Assembly: GCF_020873915.1 (NCBI RefSeq)
Contig: NZ_JAHWGP010000029.1
Coordinates: 1 to 64,000 of the forward strand
Reading direction: 5' to 3'
Origin: Streptomyces sp. DH5
GTDB lineage: Bacteria; Actinomycetota; Actinomycetes; Streptomycetales; Streptomycetaceae
DNA: 64,000 nt
Part shown: in pieces, positions 35,301-43,291 of the stretch
Position numbering within the stretch: position 1 is the first letter of the stretch
Layout: each line of letters begins with the position of its first letter
Notes under the pieces: model-generated
Databases searched by the model: none
Seen by the model: the letters and a program-made list of their open reading frames with translations, nothing else
What the model was told of the DNA's origin: nothing
Translations under genes and position numbers: made by a program

Positions 35301-36367
35301 ATCCGGTCGCCGTCGCGTTCCGCGTCGGCGAGGCGTTTGAGGACGACGACGCCGCACCCCTCGCCCCGGACCATGCCGTCGGCCGCCGCGTCGAATGCCT
35401 TGCACCGCCCGTCGGCGGAGAGCGCGCCCGCCCGCTGGAGTCCGAGCGTCACGGCCGGGGACAGCAGCACGTTGACGCCGGCCGCGAGCGCCGTGTCGCA
35501 GGTGCCGGCGGCCAGGCTGCGCACCGCGTGGTCCACGGCCACCAGCGACGACGAGCAGGCCGTGTCGACCGCCAGGCTCGGGCCGCGCAGGTCCAGCGCG
35601 TAGGAGACACGGCCCGCGGCCACGCTCAGGGCGGCGCCCGTCGCCGTCCACGGCGTCACCGACTCCGTTCGCGCCGCGGTGAGATGGGCGTACTCGGTGC
35701 CACTGATCCCGACGAACACCCCGGTGCGGGTACCGGCGAGCGAGGGCGCCGGGATCGCGGCGTGGTCGAGGGCCTCACGGGTCACTTCGAGCAGCATCCG
35801 CTGCTGCGGGTCGAGGGCCACGGCCTCGTCGGCGGCGATGCCGAAGAACTCGGCGTCGAAATCCGCGAGCCGGTCGAGGAACCCGCCGTGCGGCACGAGG
35901 TTCCCGGGCGGCACGGACCCGGGCGGCACGAACCCTTCCCAGCGTCCCCCCGGCACCGTTCCCACGGCGTCCCGGCCGTCGGTCAGCACCTGCCAGTACG
36001 CCGTCGGCGAGTCCGCTCCGCCCGGGAAGCGGCAGCCGACCCCGACCACGGCGACCGGCGCCCCGTCGGCCGGGAGGGGGACGGCAGGGGTGACGTCGGT
36101 CGTGACGTCACCGGCCGGGGACTCCTGCTCCTCCGCCGTGAGCGCGGCGACGAGCGCCGCCGGGGTCGGCGTCTCCCACAGCAGTGTCGCGGGCAGCCGC
36201 CGGCCGACGGCCTGGCCGAGGAGCGCGGTGAGGGCGACGCTGTCCCGTGAGGTGAGCCCGTACTCGGCGAACGGACGGTCGTCGGTGACGTCCTCGGGCG
36301 GCACGCCGTACCATTCGTGAAGGCGCGTCTCCAGCACGTCCCGGACGAGCCGTGCCGTGCCGTTCAC
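32306..36367 (-). CDS. Pks13-like polyketide synthase, ACP-KS-AT-ACP-TE
   Basis: 1353 residues from GTG 36367 (GTGA overlap with the ligase gene). An N-terminal carrier domain has GLTSRDSV with Ser40, very like GLSSRDAV of mycobacterial Pks13. The ketosynthase (about 104-525) has Cys271 in DTACSSSL plus EAHGTGT and KTNIGHLEAAAG. The acyltransferase has Ser719 in GHSLGE; its specificity segment reads VAGHS, neither the malonyl HAFH nor the methylmalonyl YASH form. A second carrier has Ser1027 (GLDSL). The thioesterase has Ser1164 in GGWSYGGVV. There is no KR, DH or ER, so one Claisen condensation giving a beta-keto acid is expected. Domain order equals Pks13, which joins a FadD32-activated fatty acid to a carboxylated acyl chain. 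The product here is unknown. Confidence 0.88.
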   Translation of the reverse strand: MNGTARLVRDVLETRLHEWYGVPPEDVTDDRPFAEYGLTSRDSVALTALLGQAVGRRLPATLLWETPTPAALVAALTAEEQESPAGDVTTDVTPAVPLPADGAPVAVVGVGCRFPGGADSPTAYWQVLTDGRDAVGTVPGGRWEGFVPPGSVPPGNLVPHGGFLDRLADFDAEFFGIAADEAVALDPQQRMLLEVTREALDHAAIPAPSLAGTRTGVFVGISGTEYAHLTAARTESVTPWTATGAALSVAAGRVSYALDLRGPSLAVDTACSSSLVAVDHAVRSLAAGTCDTALAAGVNVLLSPAVTLGLQRAGALSADGRCKAFDAAADGMVRGEGCGVVVLKRLADAERDGDRILAVITATGVNSDGRSNGLTAPNASAQRALLDRAHGPDGPLVDYVEAHGTGTPLGDPVEAGALGAVLGRGRPAEQPLLIGSVKTNIGHLEAAAGIAGLIKTVLALHHDELPGQLHFARPNPHIDLDALRLRVLTSPEPWPRYSGTATAGVSSFGFSGTNAHVVLREHRARRSGGPPSVPARPAVVLLDAPTDDRLRTQAGELARWLDSPAGRGARPADLARTLAGRTGRGARRAAVVARDRAAVTTALHRLAAGEPDAHLVTPDRAPLTADDPGPVWVFSGYGSQWPGMARELLAAEPAFAAAVERLEPVLREHTGISLLGATEPDADLSSLTAVMPALYGLQLALADLWRSYGTEPSAVIGHSLGEIAAAVTAGALDAETGARIVASRSRLLTTVRGGTMAVVDLPPPDIDRMTADLPTLHVAVYASPEQCVVTGSARDVEALVARAGAEGAFAKTMPVPVAGHSPDVDPLLEPFARELGPVPHRAPGCRRYSTVLEDPRADDPYDTAYWLANLRRPVRFEQAVRAAARDGHRVFVEVAPHPVQAHPLTRTLEEAGAHQALIVPTLRRGADDAVSFRTSLATLLVHGARLPSTRETLHPGARITDVPSPRWQHRRYWAGETPETPLTPEPEARPVTATRLDRLRTLVARVMGFAPDRLDPDVPLTDLGLDSLTTVRIRTAVEGEFGSAPDTAVLLRQGTLRAVAALLDDVPDSTPPPLAHPEEPTLGTPGVLRSFPGDGPHPSLFLAHAAGGSSDVYGRLAARLDGRRPVYGFDRLEHPGDVAGRAAEFARRIRALRPEGPWTLGGWSYGGVVAQETARLMSRDGEVTALVLIDSILPLPAPPVATPADEARRRYAGFAAYVRTVYGAELDLPYVELALMDDIAQVDLVLGLLEKAVDLPAAVLAHQRASYLDLRSAERHTPGPYPGRTLLYRATRPAPHTVRDARYERTDATLGWDAHCPDLTVTDLPGHHLALLDPPAVDTLAEELTRTLVPLEP

Positions 36368-38085
36368 GACTCCGCCCCGAGCGCGCCGGAGAGGTACCGG
36401 TCCCGGCAGGCGGCCCGGGCGACCTTTCCGCTCGAGGTGCGCGGCACCGCGCCCGCCTCGACCAGCACCAGGTCCGCCAGCCTCAGTCCGTGCCGCTCCG
36501 CGACCGCGGCCCGTACGCGGGCCAGTCGCTCACGGTTCCGCGCGCCGTCGCGTCCGGTGCCCCGTCGTAGCTCGGCCACCACCACGAGGTCCTCCCCGGG
36601 ATCGTCCCCGGGGTCGTGGCCGGGGTCGTTCCCGCGCGGGACGGTGAAGGCGGCCAGCCGGTCCCGGCGCACCGCGTCCACCGCCGACTGCACGGTCTCC
36701 TCGACGTCCTGCGGGTAGTGGTTGCGGCCGTCGACGACGATCAGGTCCTTCAGACGTCCGGTCACCAGCAGCCTCCCGTCGTACAGCGCGCCCAGGTCGC
36801 CCGTGTGCAGCCAGCCGTCGCGGAAGGTCTCGGCGGTGCGCTCGGACTGCTTCCAGTAGCCGGCGCCCACGTTGGGCCCGCGCACCTGGATCTCGCCGAC
36901 CCGCCCCTCGCCGAGCACGCTCCCCGACTCCGGGTCGGCCACGCGCACCTCCTGTCCGACCGGCCTGCCGCACGTGGTGAGCCGTGCCGTCCCGCCGGGC
37001 CGCTCCTCGATCCGGCCCGCCGCGAGGGCCCCGGCGTCGCACTCCACGGTCAGGGGTGGTTCGTCGGACCGGTCCGCCGTGACGAACACGGTGGCCTCGG
37101 CGAGCCCGTACGCGGGGCACAGCGCCTCGGCGGCGAGTCCGGCCGGGGCGAACGCGGTGAGGAACCGGTCCAGGGTGGCGGGCCGCACCGGCTCGCTGCC
37201 GTTGAGCAGCGCCGCCACCCGGTCGAGCCGCAGACCGGCGGCCTCGTCGGCGTCGACGCGGGACGCGCAGTAGTCGTAGGCGAAGTTGGGGGCGGCGCTG
37301 ACCGTCCCGGGATAGCTGCCGAGCAGGCGCAGCCAGCGCACCGGGTTCTCCAGGAACGCCACGGGGTCGAGCAGTACGGACCCGAAGCCGGCGTGGACGG
37401 GGGCGGCCACGCTCAGCACCAGGCCCATGTCGTGGAAGAGCGGCAGCCATCCCACGGTGGTGCTGCGTCCGGGCGCGGCGTCGAAGGCGGCGACGGCCTG
37501 CCGGGCGTTGGCGACGACGTTGGCGTGGGTCACCATCACCCCGGCCGGGGTGCGGGTGGAGCCGGAGGTGTACTGGAGGTAGGCGACGTCGTCCGGTGCG
37601 GGCCGGGGCAACAGCGCCGCGAGGGGGCCCTCCGGCAGCGCGCCGTCCACCTCGGTGACGGGGAGGCGGCCCCCGGTCGCCCGCTCCACCGCCTCCCGGG
37701 ACGGCCCGTCCGTGAGCAGGTGGGCGGGTTCGCAGTCGTCGAGCACGGAGGCCAGGCGCCCTCCGTGGCCGGGGAGGTCGGGCGTGAACAAGGGGACGGC
37801 GATCACGCCCGCGTACAGGCAGCCGAGGAAGGCCGCCGCGTAGTCGAGGCCCTGCGGGAGTAACAGCGCCACCCGGTCGCCGGCCGGCACCGTCCGGCGG
37901 AGCTGCCCGGCGACCGCGCGGGCCCGTTCGTCGAGGCCCTGCCAGCTGAGTGTCCGGTGCACCCCGGGGGACTCCGGGCCGGGGAACGCGACGTGCGTGA
38001 CGGCGGGACGGTGGGGACTGACTGCCACCCAGTGCCGCAGCCGGTCGGTCAGCAGCGGCGGCGCGGGTTCGGACGTCTCGGTCAT
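36364..38085 (-). CDS. Fatty-acyl-AMP ligase (FadD32-like)
   Basis: 573 residues from ATG 38085 with GGAG upstream. It is an adenylate-forming enzyme of the FAAL group: YLQYTSGSTRTPAGVMVTHA phosphate loop, GWLPLFHDMGLV, SAAPNFAYDYC, YGLAEATVF, GDLGALYDGRLLVTGRLKD and the C-terminal SSGKVARAACRDRY. WLPLFHDMGL and the PNFAYD segment are typical of FAALs, which activate fatty acids as acyl-AMP for loading on a PKS carrier protein. It overlaps the PKS gene by 4 bp, so the acyl-AMP is most simply delivered to the N-terminal carrier domain (Ser40) of that protein. Confidence 0.9.
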   Translation of the reverse strand: MTETSEPAPPLLTDRLRHWVAVSPHRPAVTHVAFPGPESPGVHRTLSWQGLDERARAVAGQLRRTVPAGDRVALLLPQGLDYAAAFLGCLYAGVIAVPLFTPDLPGHGGRLASVLDDCEPAHLLTDGPSREAVERATGGRLPVTEVDGALPEGPLAALLPRPAPDDVAYLQYTSGSTRTPAGVMVTHANVVANARQAVAAFDAAPGRSTTVGWLPLFHDMGLVLSVAAPVHAGFGSVLLDPVAFLENPVRWLRLLGSYPGTVSAAPNFAYDYCASRVDADEAAGLRLDRVAALLNGSEPVRPATLDRFLTAFAPAGLAAEALCPAYGLAEATVFVTADRSDEPPLTVECDAGALAAGRIEERPGGTARLTTCGRPVGQEVRVADPESGSVLGEGRVGEIQVRGPNVGAGYWKQSERTAETFRDGWLHTGDLGALYDGRLLVTGRLKDLIVVDGRNHYPQDVEETVQSAVDAVRRDRLAAFTVPRGNDPGHDPGDDPGEDLVVVAELRRGTGRDGARNRERLARVRAAVAERHGLRLADLVLVEAGAVPRTSSGKVARAACRDRYLSGALGAES

Positions 38086-38163
38086 CTCGGCTCCACTGGG
38101 AAGGACGGTCGGCTGAGGCCCCCCAGGTTCCGCTTCCGTGCGGCGGTGGTAGAAGACGGGGTA

Positions 38164-38203
38164 CTGACAGTTCGTCAACGAGCAACTGTCAGCGCACTGA
38201 CAA
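38164..38203. promoter_or_regulatory. Candidate regulator binding sites in ligase/MFS divergent promoter
   Basis: CTGACAGTT (38164-38172) and AACTGTCAG (38184-38192) form perfect 9-bp arms 11 bp apart. Overlapping them, CTGTCA (38186-38191) and TGACAA (38198-38203) form a second palindrome with a 6-bp spacer. The latter recurs almost exactly upstream of the PucR-family gene (41267-41284). Position between divergent starts (38085 and 38298) suits an operator. Confidence 0.55.
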
Positions 38204-38297
38204 CGTCCGTCCCGGCAATCAACAGCCCGCCTAGCAGAGGCCGCCCCGCCCCCGCCCGCACAATCCGGGGGACGCATCCGGTGGAGAGGGCGGGTTC

Positions 38298-39758
38298 ATG
38301 CATCGCGGAAGACTGTCGGCGTTACTGGTCCTGCTGTCCCTGACCGGCTTCCTGACCACGCTGGACAACACCGTCATCAACGTGGCCCTGCCCACCGTCC
38401 AGGAGGAGCTGGGGCTGGACGTGGCGGACCTGGAGTGGGTCGCGGCCAGCTACGTCCTGTCGTTCGGGGCGCTGCTGCTCGCCGGCGGACGGGTCGCCGA
38501 CCTCGCCGGACGGCGCTCCGTGATGGCCGTCGGGGTGGTCGTGTTCACCGTCTCCTCCGGCACCGCCGCGCTGTCCGACAGCGGGGCGGCGCTCATGGCG
38601 GCCCGGGCCGTGCAGGGTGCCGGGGCGGCGCTCATCATCCCCGCGTCCCTCGCGATCGTCACCATGGACCTGCCGGCACGGCGCCGCGCCACCGCCATCG
38701 GGCTGTGGACGGCGTCCCTCGCCCTGGCCCTGGCGCTCGGGCCGGTCATCGGCGGGTTCGTCACCGAGCACTGGGGCTGGACCTGGATCTTCCTGCTCAA
38801 CGTGCCCTTCGGGGTGCTCGCCCTGCTGCTGGTGCCCGCGGTGCCGGCGGCCGCCCGGCGCGGCCGGCTGCGGGCCTCGCTGCTGGACGTACCGGGTGTC
38901 GTCCTCTCCGCCGTGGCGCTGTTCCTGCTCACCTACGGGCTCGTGAAGGGCGGCGAGCACACCTTCAGCACGCCGCCGGTCCCGCTGTGCCTGTGGCTGT
39001 CGGCCGCGGTCGGCGCCGCGTTCCTGCTGGTGGAGGCGCGCGCCTTCCTGCCGCTCGTCGATCTGCGCCTGCTGCGCGACCGGATCCTCGTCGGGGGTGT
39101 CGCGGCGCAGGTGCTCTGGGGCGTCGGGGTGAACGGCGTGTTCTTCTTCACCGCCCTCTACCTCCAGCAGATCCTCGCCTTCTCCCCGGTGGAGGCCGGT
39201 CTGGTGTTCCTGCCGCTGGCGGGTGCCCTGCTGGTGTGCACGCCGTTCGCCGAGCGGGCCGCCCGGCTCGTCGGCGCCCACCGCTCCATCGCCGCCGGGC
39301 TCGCCCTGGTCGCCGCGGGGCTGCTGCTGGTCTCCGGCACGGGCGCGGACGCCTCCTACGCCGACCTGCAGCCGGGACTGCTGCTCATCGGGGTCGGTTC
39401 GGCCCTGACCACGCCGTTGACGGTGCGGTCCATCGCCGGCGTCCCCGACACCCGGACCGGCATGGCGTCGGGCCTGGTGAGCGCGGCACGGGAGATCAGC
39501 GGCGTGTTCGGTGTGGTGCTGGTCGGCATCGTGCTCACCCGCACCGAGCGCGAGGCGCTGCGGGACGGGGCGGCCCCGCACACCGCGTTCGTCGACGGCT
39601 ACGACACGGGGCTGCGCCTGGCCGCCGGCTGTGTCCTGCTGGGGGCCGTCGTCAGTGTCGTGGCGCTGCGCCGCCCCGGCCGTCACCGTCGGGCCGTCAG
39701 CGTGGTGGCGCTGCGCCGTCCCGGCCGTGCCCGCCGTCACCGTCGCCGAGCAGCGTGA
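38298..39758 (+). CDS. MFS drug/lipid exporter, DHA2 (14-TM) type
   Basis: 486 residues from ATG 38298. About 14 membrane segments; motifs LDNTVINVALPTVQEELGL (motif D1 of DHA2 exporters), GGRVADLAGRRSVM (motif A) and ALGPVIGGF (motif C) define the EmrB/QacA group. It diverges from the acyl ligase-PKS operon and may export its product. The C-terminus is odd: VSVVALRRPGRHRRA is followed at once by VSVVALRRPGRARRH, from a tandem duplication of about 48 bp, and the last 62 bp overlap the 3' end of the convergent adenylate-forming gene. Confidence 0.88.
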   Translation: MHRGRLSALLVLLSLTGFLTTLDNTVINVALPTVQEELGLDVADLEWVAASYVLSFGALLLAGGRVADLAGRRSVMAVGVVVFTVSSGTAALSDSGAALMAARAVQGAGAALIIPASLAIVTMDLPARRRATAIGLWTASLALALALGPVIGGFVTEHWGWTWIFLLNVPFGVLALLLVPAVPAAARRGRLRASLLDVPGVVLSAVALFLLTYGLVKGGEHTFSTPPVPLCLWLSAAVGAAFLLVEARAFLPLVDLRLLRDRILVGGVAAQVLWGVGVNGVFFFTALYLQQILAFSPVEAGLVFLPLAGALLVCTPFAERAARLVGAHRSIAAGLALVAAGLLLVSGTGADASYADLQPGLLLIGVGSALTTPLTVRSIAGVPDTRTGMASGLVSAAREISGVFGVVLVGIVLTRTEREALRDGAAPHTAFVDGYDTGLRLAAGCVLLGAVVSVVALRRPGRHRRAVSVVALRRPGRARRHRRRAA

Positions 39759-41199
39759 CGAAACCGTCGGGGCCGCGCACCGCGAGCCGGCCGGTGCGCA
39801 GCCAGCCACCGGCCGGGCGTCCGTGCTGGTCGCCGATCTGGGGTCCGCGCAGCAGGAGTTCGCCGGCGTGGCCCGGCAGCACGTCGACCTCGGGGAACCC
39901 TTCGACGGCGATCCGCGCCCGGGCGCGCGGCACCGCCAGCCCCGCCGTGCCCGGACGGGCGTCGGCGGTCAGCGGGTTGGCCAGCGCGACGCCCGCCGCG
40001 GCAGCGGGACCGTACGTCTCGACGACGTGGGCGCCGAGCGCCGTCCGGATCAGCTCGCCGGTGGAGACGTCCAGCGGGGCCGTGACGACCGTCCGCACCG
40101 TGGCCAGGGCCTCCCGTTCGTGAGCGGGACGCTCCAGGAGGCGGCGCAGGTCCGCGGGTGAGGCGAACAGGACGGTCGGCGCGTGGCGGCGGGCCGCCCG
40201 CAGCGCGCTGAACGGGTCGCCGTCGGGCACCAGCACGGTGCGTGCCCCGGCCAGGAGCCCCGCCGTGACCAGCGCGATCCCCCGGGCGCCCGACAGCGGG
40301 ACCAACGACAGCAGCCGTGGCCGGCGCGGCACCGGGCCGGTGTGCCAGGCGACGATCTGGTGCGCCGCCGCCACGATGTTCCGGTGCCGCAGGGAGATCC
40401 TCGTGCCGTTCCGCCGGTGCAGGACGACGGCGACGTCGTCGGGGTCCGTCCCGCCCGACCAGTCCCAGTCCCTCAGGTCGTCCGGCCTCCCGGCCGGCCG
40501 CCGTTCCAGATCCCGGTAGGCCACGATGTCCACGGGGAGGCGCCGCGGCCGGGCGTCCCCGGCATCCGTCAGGTACGGCGAGCCCGGGCCGGACCGCTGC
40601 CCGGGTATGGTCCGCGAGCCGGGGTCCGGCCGGCGCGCCGCGACGGTCCTGGCCGGGCCGGGCGCCCCCTCCGGTCGCGTCGGGTCCGGGGCCTGCCCGC
40701 CGGTACCGCCGCGGTGGGAGCCGCCGCGCCGGTCCGGCGCCGCCCGCACGGTCACCACCGCCCGCAGCGACGCGCGGTCCCCGCTCGCGGCGATCTCCGG
40801 CAGCCGGTCCTCGGGCACGGCGGCGATCACGGCGTTCGCCAGCGTCCGCCGGTGACGGGTGAGGTCGCCCGGTACGACGACCGCGCCGAGCCGCCACGCG
40901 GCGTGGCACAGCACCACCGCCTCCGGGCAGTCGGGCAGCAGCACCGCGAGGTGGTCGCCGCGCCGCAGCCCCAGCCGGGAGAGCGCCGGGGCGATGCGCG
41001 CGGCCGTCCGCGACAGGGCACGGAAGCCGGTCCGGGTTCCGTCGGTGGCGAGGGCCGTGCGGCTCCCGTACCGGCGGGCGGCGGTGTCGAGCAGGTCGGG
41101 CAGGGTGCCCCGGGGCACGGGCAGGTGCCAGGGCACGCCGGTGGGGTAGAAGCGCAGACCGGGTTCGTCGGCGGGTCGACGCTCGAACAGATCCGTCAT
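39697..41199 (-). CDS. Degenerate AMP-binding (adenylate-forming) protein without C-terminal domain
   Basis: 500 residues from ATG 41199 (MTDLFERRPADEPGLRFYPT). The N-terminal part has the acyl-CoA ligase pattern (GVPWHLPVPRGTLPDLLDTA, LGLRRGDHLAVLLPDCPEAV, HAAWRLGAVVVPGDL). The phosphate loop, normally TSGTTGxPKG, reads VVLHRRNGTRISL, which removes most of the Ser/Thr/Gly residues. ETYGPAAAAGVALANPL stands for the YG-TE motif. The chain stops just after GWLRTGRLAVRGPDG, so the hinge and C-terminal lid with the catalytic Lys are absent; a long Arg/Pro/Gly insertion lies near residues 155-210. Catalysis is doubtful; a binding or regulatory role, or decay, are alternatives. Its 3' end overlaps the MFS gene by 62 bp. 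Confidence 0.7.
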   Translation of the reverse strand: MTDLFERRPADEPGLRFYPTGVPWHLPVPRGTLPDLLDTAARRYGSRTALATDGTRTGFRALSRTAARIAPALSRLGLRRGDHLAVLLPDCPEAVVLCHAAWRLGAVVVPGDLTRHRRTLANAVIAAVPEDRLPEIAASGDRASLRAVVTVRAAPDRRGGSHRGGTGGQAPDPTRPEGAPGPARTVAARRPDPGSRTIPGQRSGPGSPYLTDAGDARPRRLPVDIVAYRDLERRPAGRPDDLRDWDWSGGTDPDDVAVVLHRRNGTRISLRHRNIVAAAHQIVAWHTGPVPRRPRLLSLVPLSGARGIALVTAGLLAGARTVLVPDGDPFSALRAARRHAPTVLFASPADLRRLLERPAHEREALATVRTVVTAPLDVSTGELIRTALGAHVVETYGPAAAAGVALANPLTADARPGTAGLAVPRARARIAVEGFPEVDVLPGHAGELLLRGPQIGDQHGRPAGGWLRTGRLAVRGPDGFVTLLGDGDGGHGRDGAAPPR

Positions 41200-41266
41200 G
41201 TGCCGGATGGTGACGCATCGCGTCCTGTGACCACTTGTGTCCGAACGCACAGGGCACGTCACCCCG

Positions 41267-41284
41267 TTGTCACTTCACTGACAA
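41267..41284. promoter_or_regulatory. Candidate operator TTGTCA-N6-TGACAA upstream of PucR-family gene
   Basis: Perfect 6-bp arms TTGTCA (41267-41272) and TGACAA (41279-41284) with a 6-bp spacer, in the gap between the divergent adenylate-forming protein (41199) and the PucR-family regulator (41382). The same half-sites and spacing occur at 38186-38203. Confidence 0.55.
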
Positions 41285-41381
41285 GCGCCGTCGCGCGATC
41301 CGTAGCCCGCTGACGGGCCGTCACACCGACTGGGCGGTACGGTCTGCGGGCCCCTGATGTCCCCCATGCCGAGGAAGCCCC

Positions 41382-42602
41382 ATGGCCGACAGCGCCCGCA
41401 CCAGGCCCGGACCTCCCCGGGACGACGCCCCGCTCAAGGACCTGCCGGCCGAAGTCCTGGACCGCCTGCGGCCGTTCCTCGCGGAGGTCACCGAGGAGGT
41501 CGTACGGGCCATCCGCACCGAGATCGCCGAGTACGCCCGCCCGATGGACGAGACGTACATGCACGTGGTGAACCGGGGGGTCGAGCAGGCGCTCGAGGGC
41601 TTCCTCGCCCGGCTGTCCGGCTCGGGTGTCGACTGGGAGGACGTCAGGGCCACGTACCAGCGCATCGGCAGGGGCGAGGCCGACGAGGGCCGCAGCCTCG
41701 ACTCGTTCCAGGCGGCGCTGCGGCTCGGCGCCCGCGTGACCTGGCGGAAGGTGAGCGAGCTCGCCGAGGTCCACCGGCTGCCCCCGCACCTGCTGATGGC
41801 GTTCGGCGAGACCATGTTCCTGCACCTCGACGAGATGGCGGCGGCCACCACCAGCGGCTACACCGAGGCCCGGCTGCACGCGGCGGGCGAACTGCAGCAG
41901 CGCCGCAGCCGGCTGATCGACCTGCTCACCGCCGACCCCTCGGTCTCGCCCGAGGCGATCGCCGACCTCGCGCGGACCGCGCAGTGGCCGCTGCCGCGTG
42001 ACATCGCCGTCGCCGTCACCGATCACACAGTGGAGGCGGACTCCGTGCGCCCCATCGTGCCGCCGGAGTTCCTCGCCCGGTTCGACGGAGAGCCGGGCAT
42101 CGTCGTGGTGCCCGACCCGGAGGGCCCCGGCCGGGAGCGGGCCGTCGCGGGGGCGTTGCGCGGCCTGCGTGCGGCGCTCGGACCCACCGTCCCGCTCGAC
42201 GCGGGCGCCCGCTCGCTGCGCTGGGCCCTCGACGCCCTGGGCCTCGCACGGCGCGGGGTCCTGCCCGGCACCGGGCTGGTCCGGTGCACCGACCACCTGG
42301 CCACCCTGCTGCTCTTCCGGGACGAGGAGCTCGTCGACGCGCTCGCCCGGCAGCGCCTCGCTCCGCTCGACGCCGTGCGCCCGCCCCAGCGCGAGCGGCT
42401 CGCCGAGACCCTGCTGTGCTGGCTGAGCTGCGCACGCAACGCCAGCGATGTCGCCCAGCGCCTCGCCGTGCACCCGCAGACCGTCCGCTATCGGCTGCGC
42501 CAGCTGGAGGAGGTCTTCGGTGAGCGACTGCGTGATCCCACGGCACAGTTCGAGATGCAGATCGCGTTACGCAGAATGCGTCTGCGGCCCTCCGAGGAGT
42601 GA
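41382..42602 (+). CDS. PucR-family transcriptional regulator
   Basis: 406 residues from ATG 41382 (MADSARTRPGPPRDDAPLKD). A helical N-terminal half (LPAEVLDRLRPFLAEVTEEV, DEGRSLDSFQAALRLGARVT) is followed by a GGDEF-like/CdaR middle part and a C-terminal PucR helix-turn-helix (LLCWLSCARNASDVAQRLAV then HPQTVRYRLRQLEEVFGERL). This is the usual layout of actinobacterial PucR regulators, several of which control fatty acid or secondary metabolism genes. It is flanked by a candidate operator that also occurs before the acyl ligase/PKS operon, suggesting it controls that locus and itself; inference. Confidence 0.85.
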   Translation: MADSARTRPGPPRDDAPLKDLPAEVLDRLRPFLAEVTEEVVRAIRTEIAEYARPMDETYMHVVNRGVEQALEGFLARLSGSGVDWEDVRATYQRIGRGEADEGRSLDSFQAALRLGARVTWRKVSELAEVHRLPPHLLMAFGETMFLHLDEMAAATTSGYTEARLHAAGELQQRRSRLIDLLTADPSVSPEAIADLARTAQWPLPRDIAVAVTDHTVEADSVRPIVPPEFLARFDGEPGIVVVPDPEGPGRERAVAGALRGLRAALGPTVPLDAGARSLRWALDALGLARRGVLPGTGLVRCTDHLATLLLFRDEELVDALARQRLAPLDAVRPPQRERLAETLLCWLSCARNASDVAQRLAVHPQTVRYRLRQLEEVFGERLRDPTAQFEMQIALRRMRLRPSEE

Positions 42603-42609
42603 GTTGCCG

Positions 42610-43218
42610 TCAGGTGGTCGTTCCCCGAGCGGGACGCCGGTCGACCTGGACACCGACCGTGTTCAGGGTGAGGGCGATCATGACGTAGTGACCGATGAGC
42701 ATGCACAGTTCGAGCGCCTCGTCGTGGGTGCAGTGGTCGCACAGGGCGGACCAGGAGGCGTCGGTCAGGGTTCCGGTGGCGAGGATCTCGTCGGTGGCCC
42801 GGACCAGGGCGTGCAGGCGGGGGTCGTCGAACCGCGGTGACTCGGTCGCCGCGGCGTGCTTGTGGTGCTCGGGCACTCCGGCGGCCGTGGCCATGGGGCT
42901 GTGCAGGGACCATTCGTAGACGCAGCCCCGCCGCCAGGCCACTCTGAGGATGACGAGTTCCTTCTCGGCCACCGGGAGGCGGCCCTTGAGGAGGATCTGG
43001 GAGAGGAACACGGCGTGCGCGGGGAAGATTCCGCCCAGCCGGGCCAGGGTGCGGAAGACGTTGTAGTCGTGCGGGGCCCGGGCGCGCCACCGGATGACGC
43101 GCAGCACCAGGCGGGCCGTGAGGCCCAGCGAGCGGGGTGCGGCCGGGGCGACCCGGGCGTGGGGCGCGAGGTGCCAGTCACCGGCCGGCAGGTCTTCGGG
43201 TACGGAAGGTGTGGTCAC
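42610..43218 (-). CDS. Carboxymuconolactone decarboxylase/AhpD-like family protein
   Basis: 202 residues from GTG or ATG 43218 region (MTTPSVPEDLPAGDWHLAPH). The core ILLKGRLPVAEKELVILRVA, WRRGCVYEWSLHSPMATAAG and LCMLIGHYVMIALTLNTVGV is the CMD fold. The CxxC redox pair of AhpD is missing: the helix reads GCVYEWSLH with one Cys and the Glu/His of the non-redox CMD group. Function probably hydrolytic or unknown. It converges on the PucR gene with 7 bp between stops. Confidence 0.8.
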   Translation of the reverse strand: MTTPSVPEDLPAGDWHLAPHARVAPAAPRSLGLTARLVLRVIRWRARAPHDYNVFRTLARLGGIFPAHAVFLSQILLKGRLPVAEKELVILRVAWRRGCVYEWSLHSPMATAAGVPEHHKHAAATESPRFDDPRLHALVRATDEILATGTLTDASWSALCDHCTHDEALELCMLIGHYVMIALTLNTVGVQVDRRPARGTTT

Positions 43219-43291
43219 GGCGAGCGTCCCTTCGGCGGACGGGGGTCGCGGCGGACGGGGAGCCGGGCACCCCGTCCGCCGTCCTTCTGAC

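Noticed and set aside
36364-41199. Complete modular biosynthetic gene cluster for an antibiotic
   Set aside because: Only one PKS with a single condensation set and no tailoring enzymes; the gene set fits lipid condensation better.
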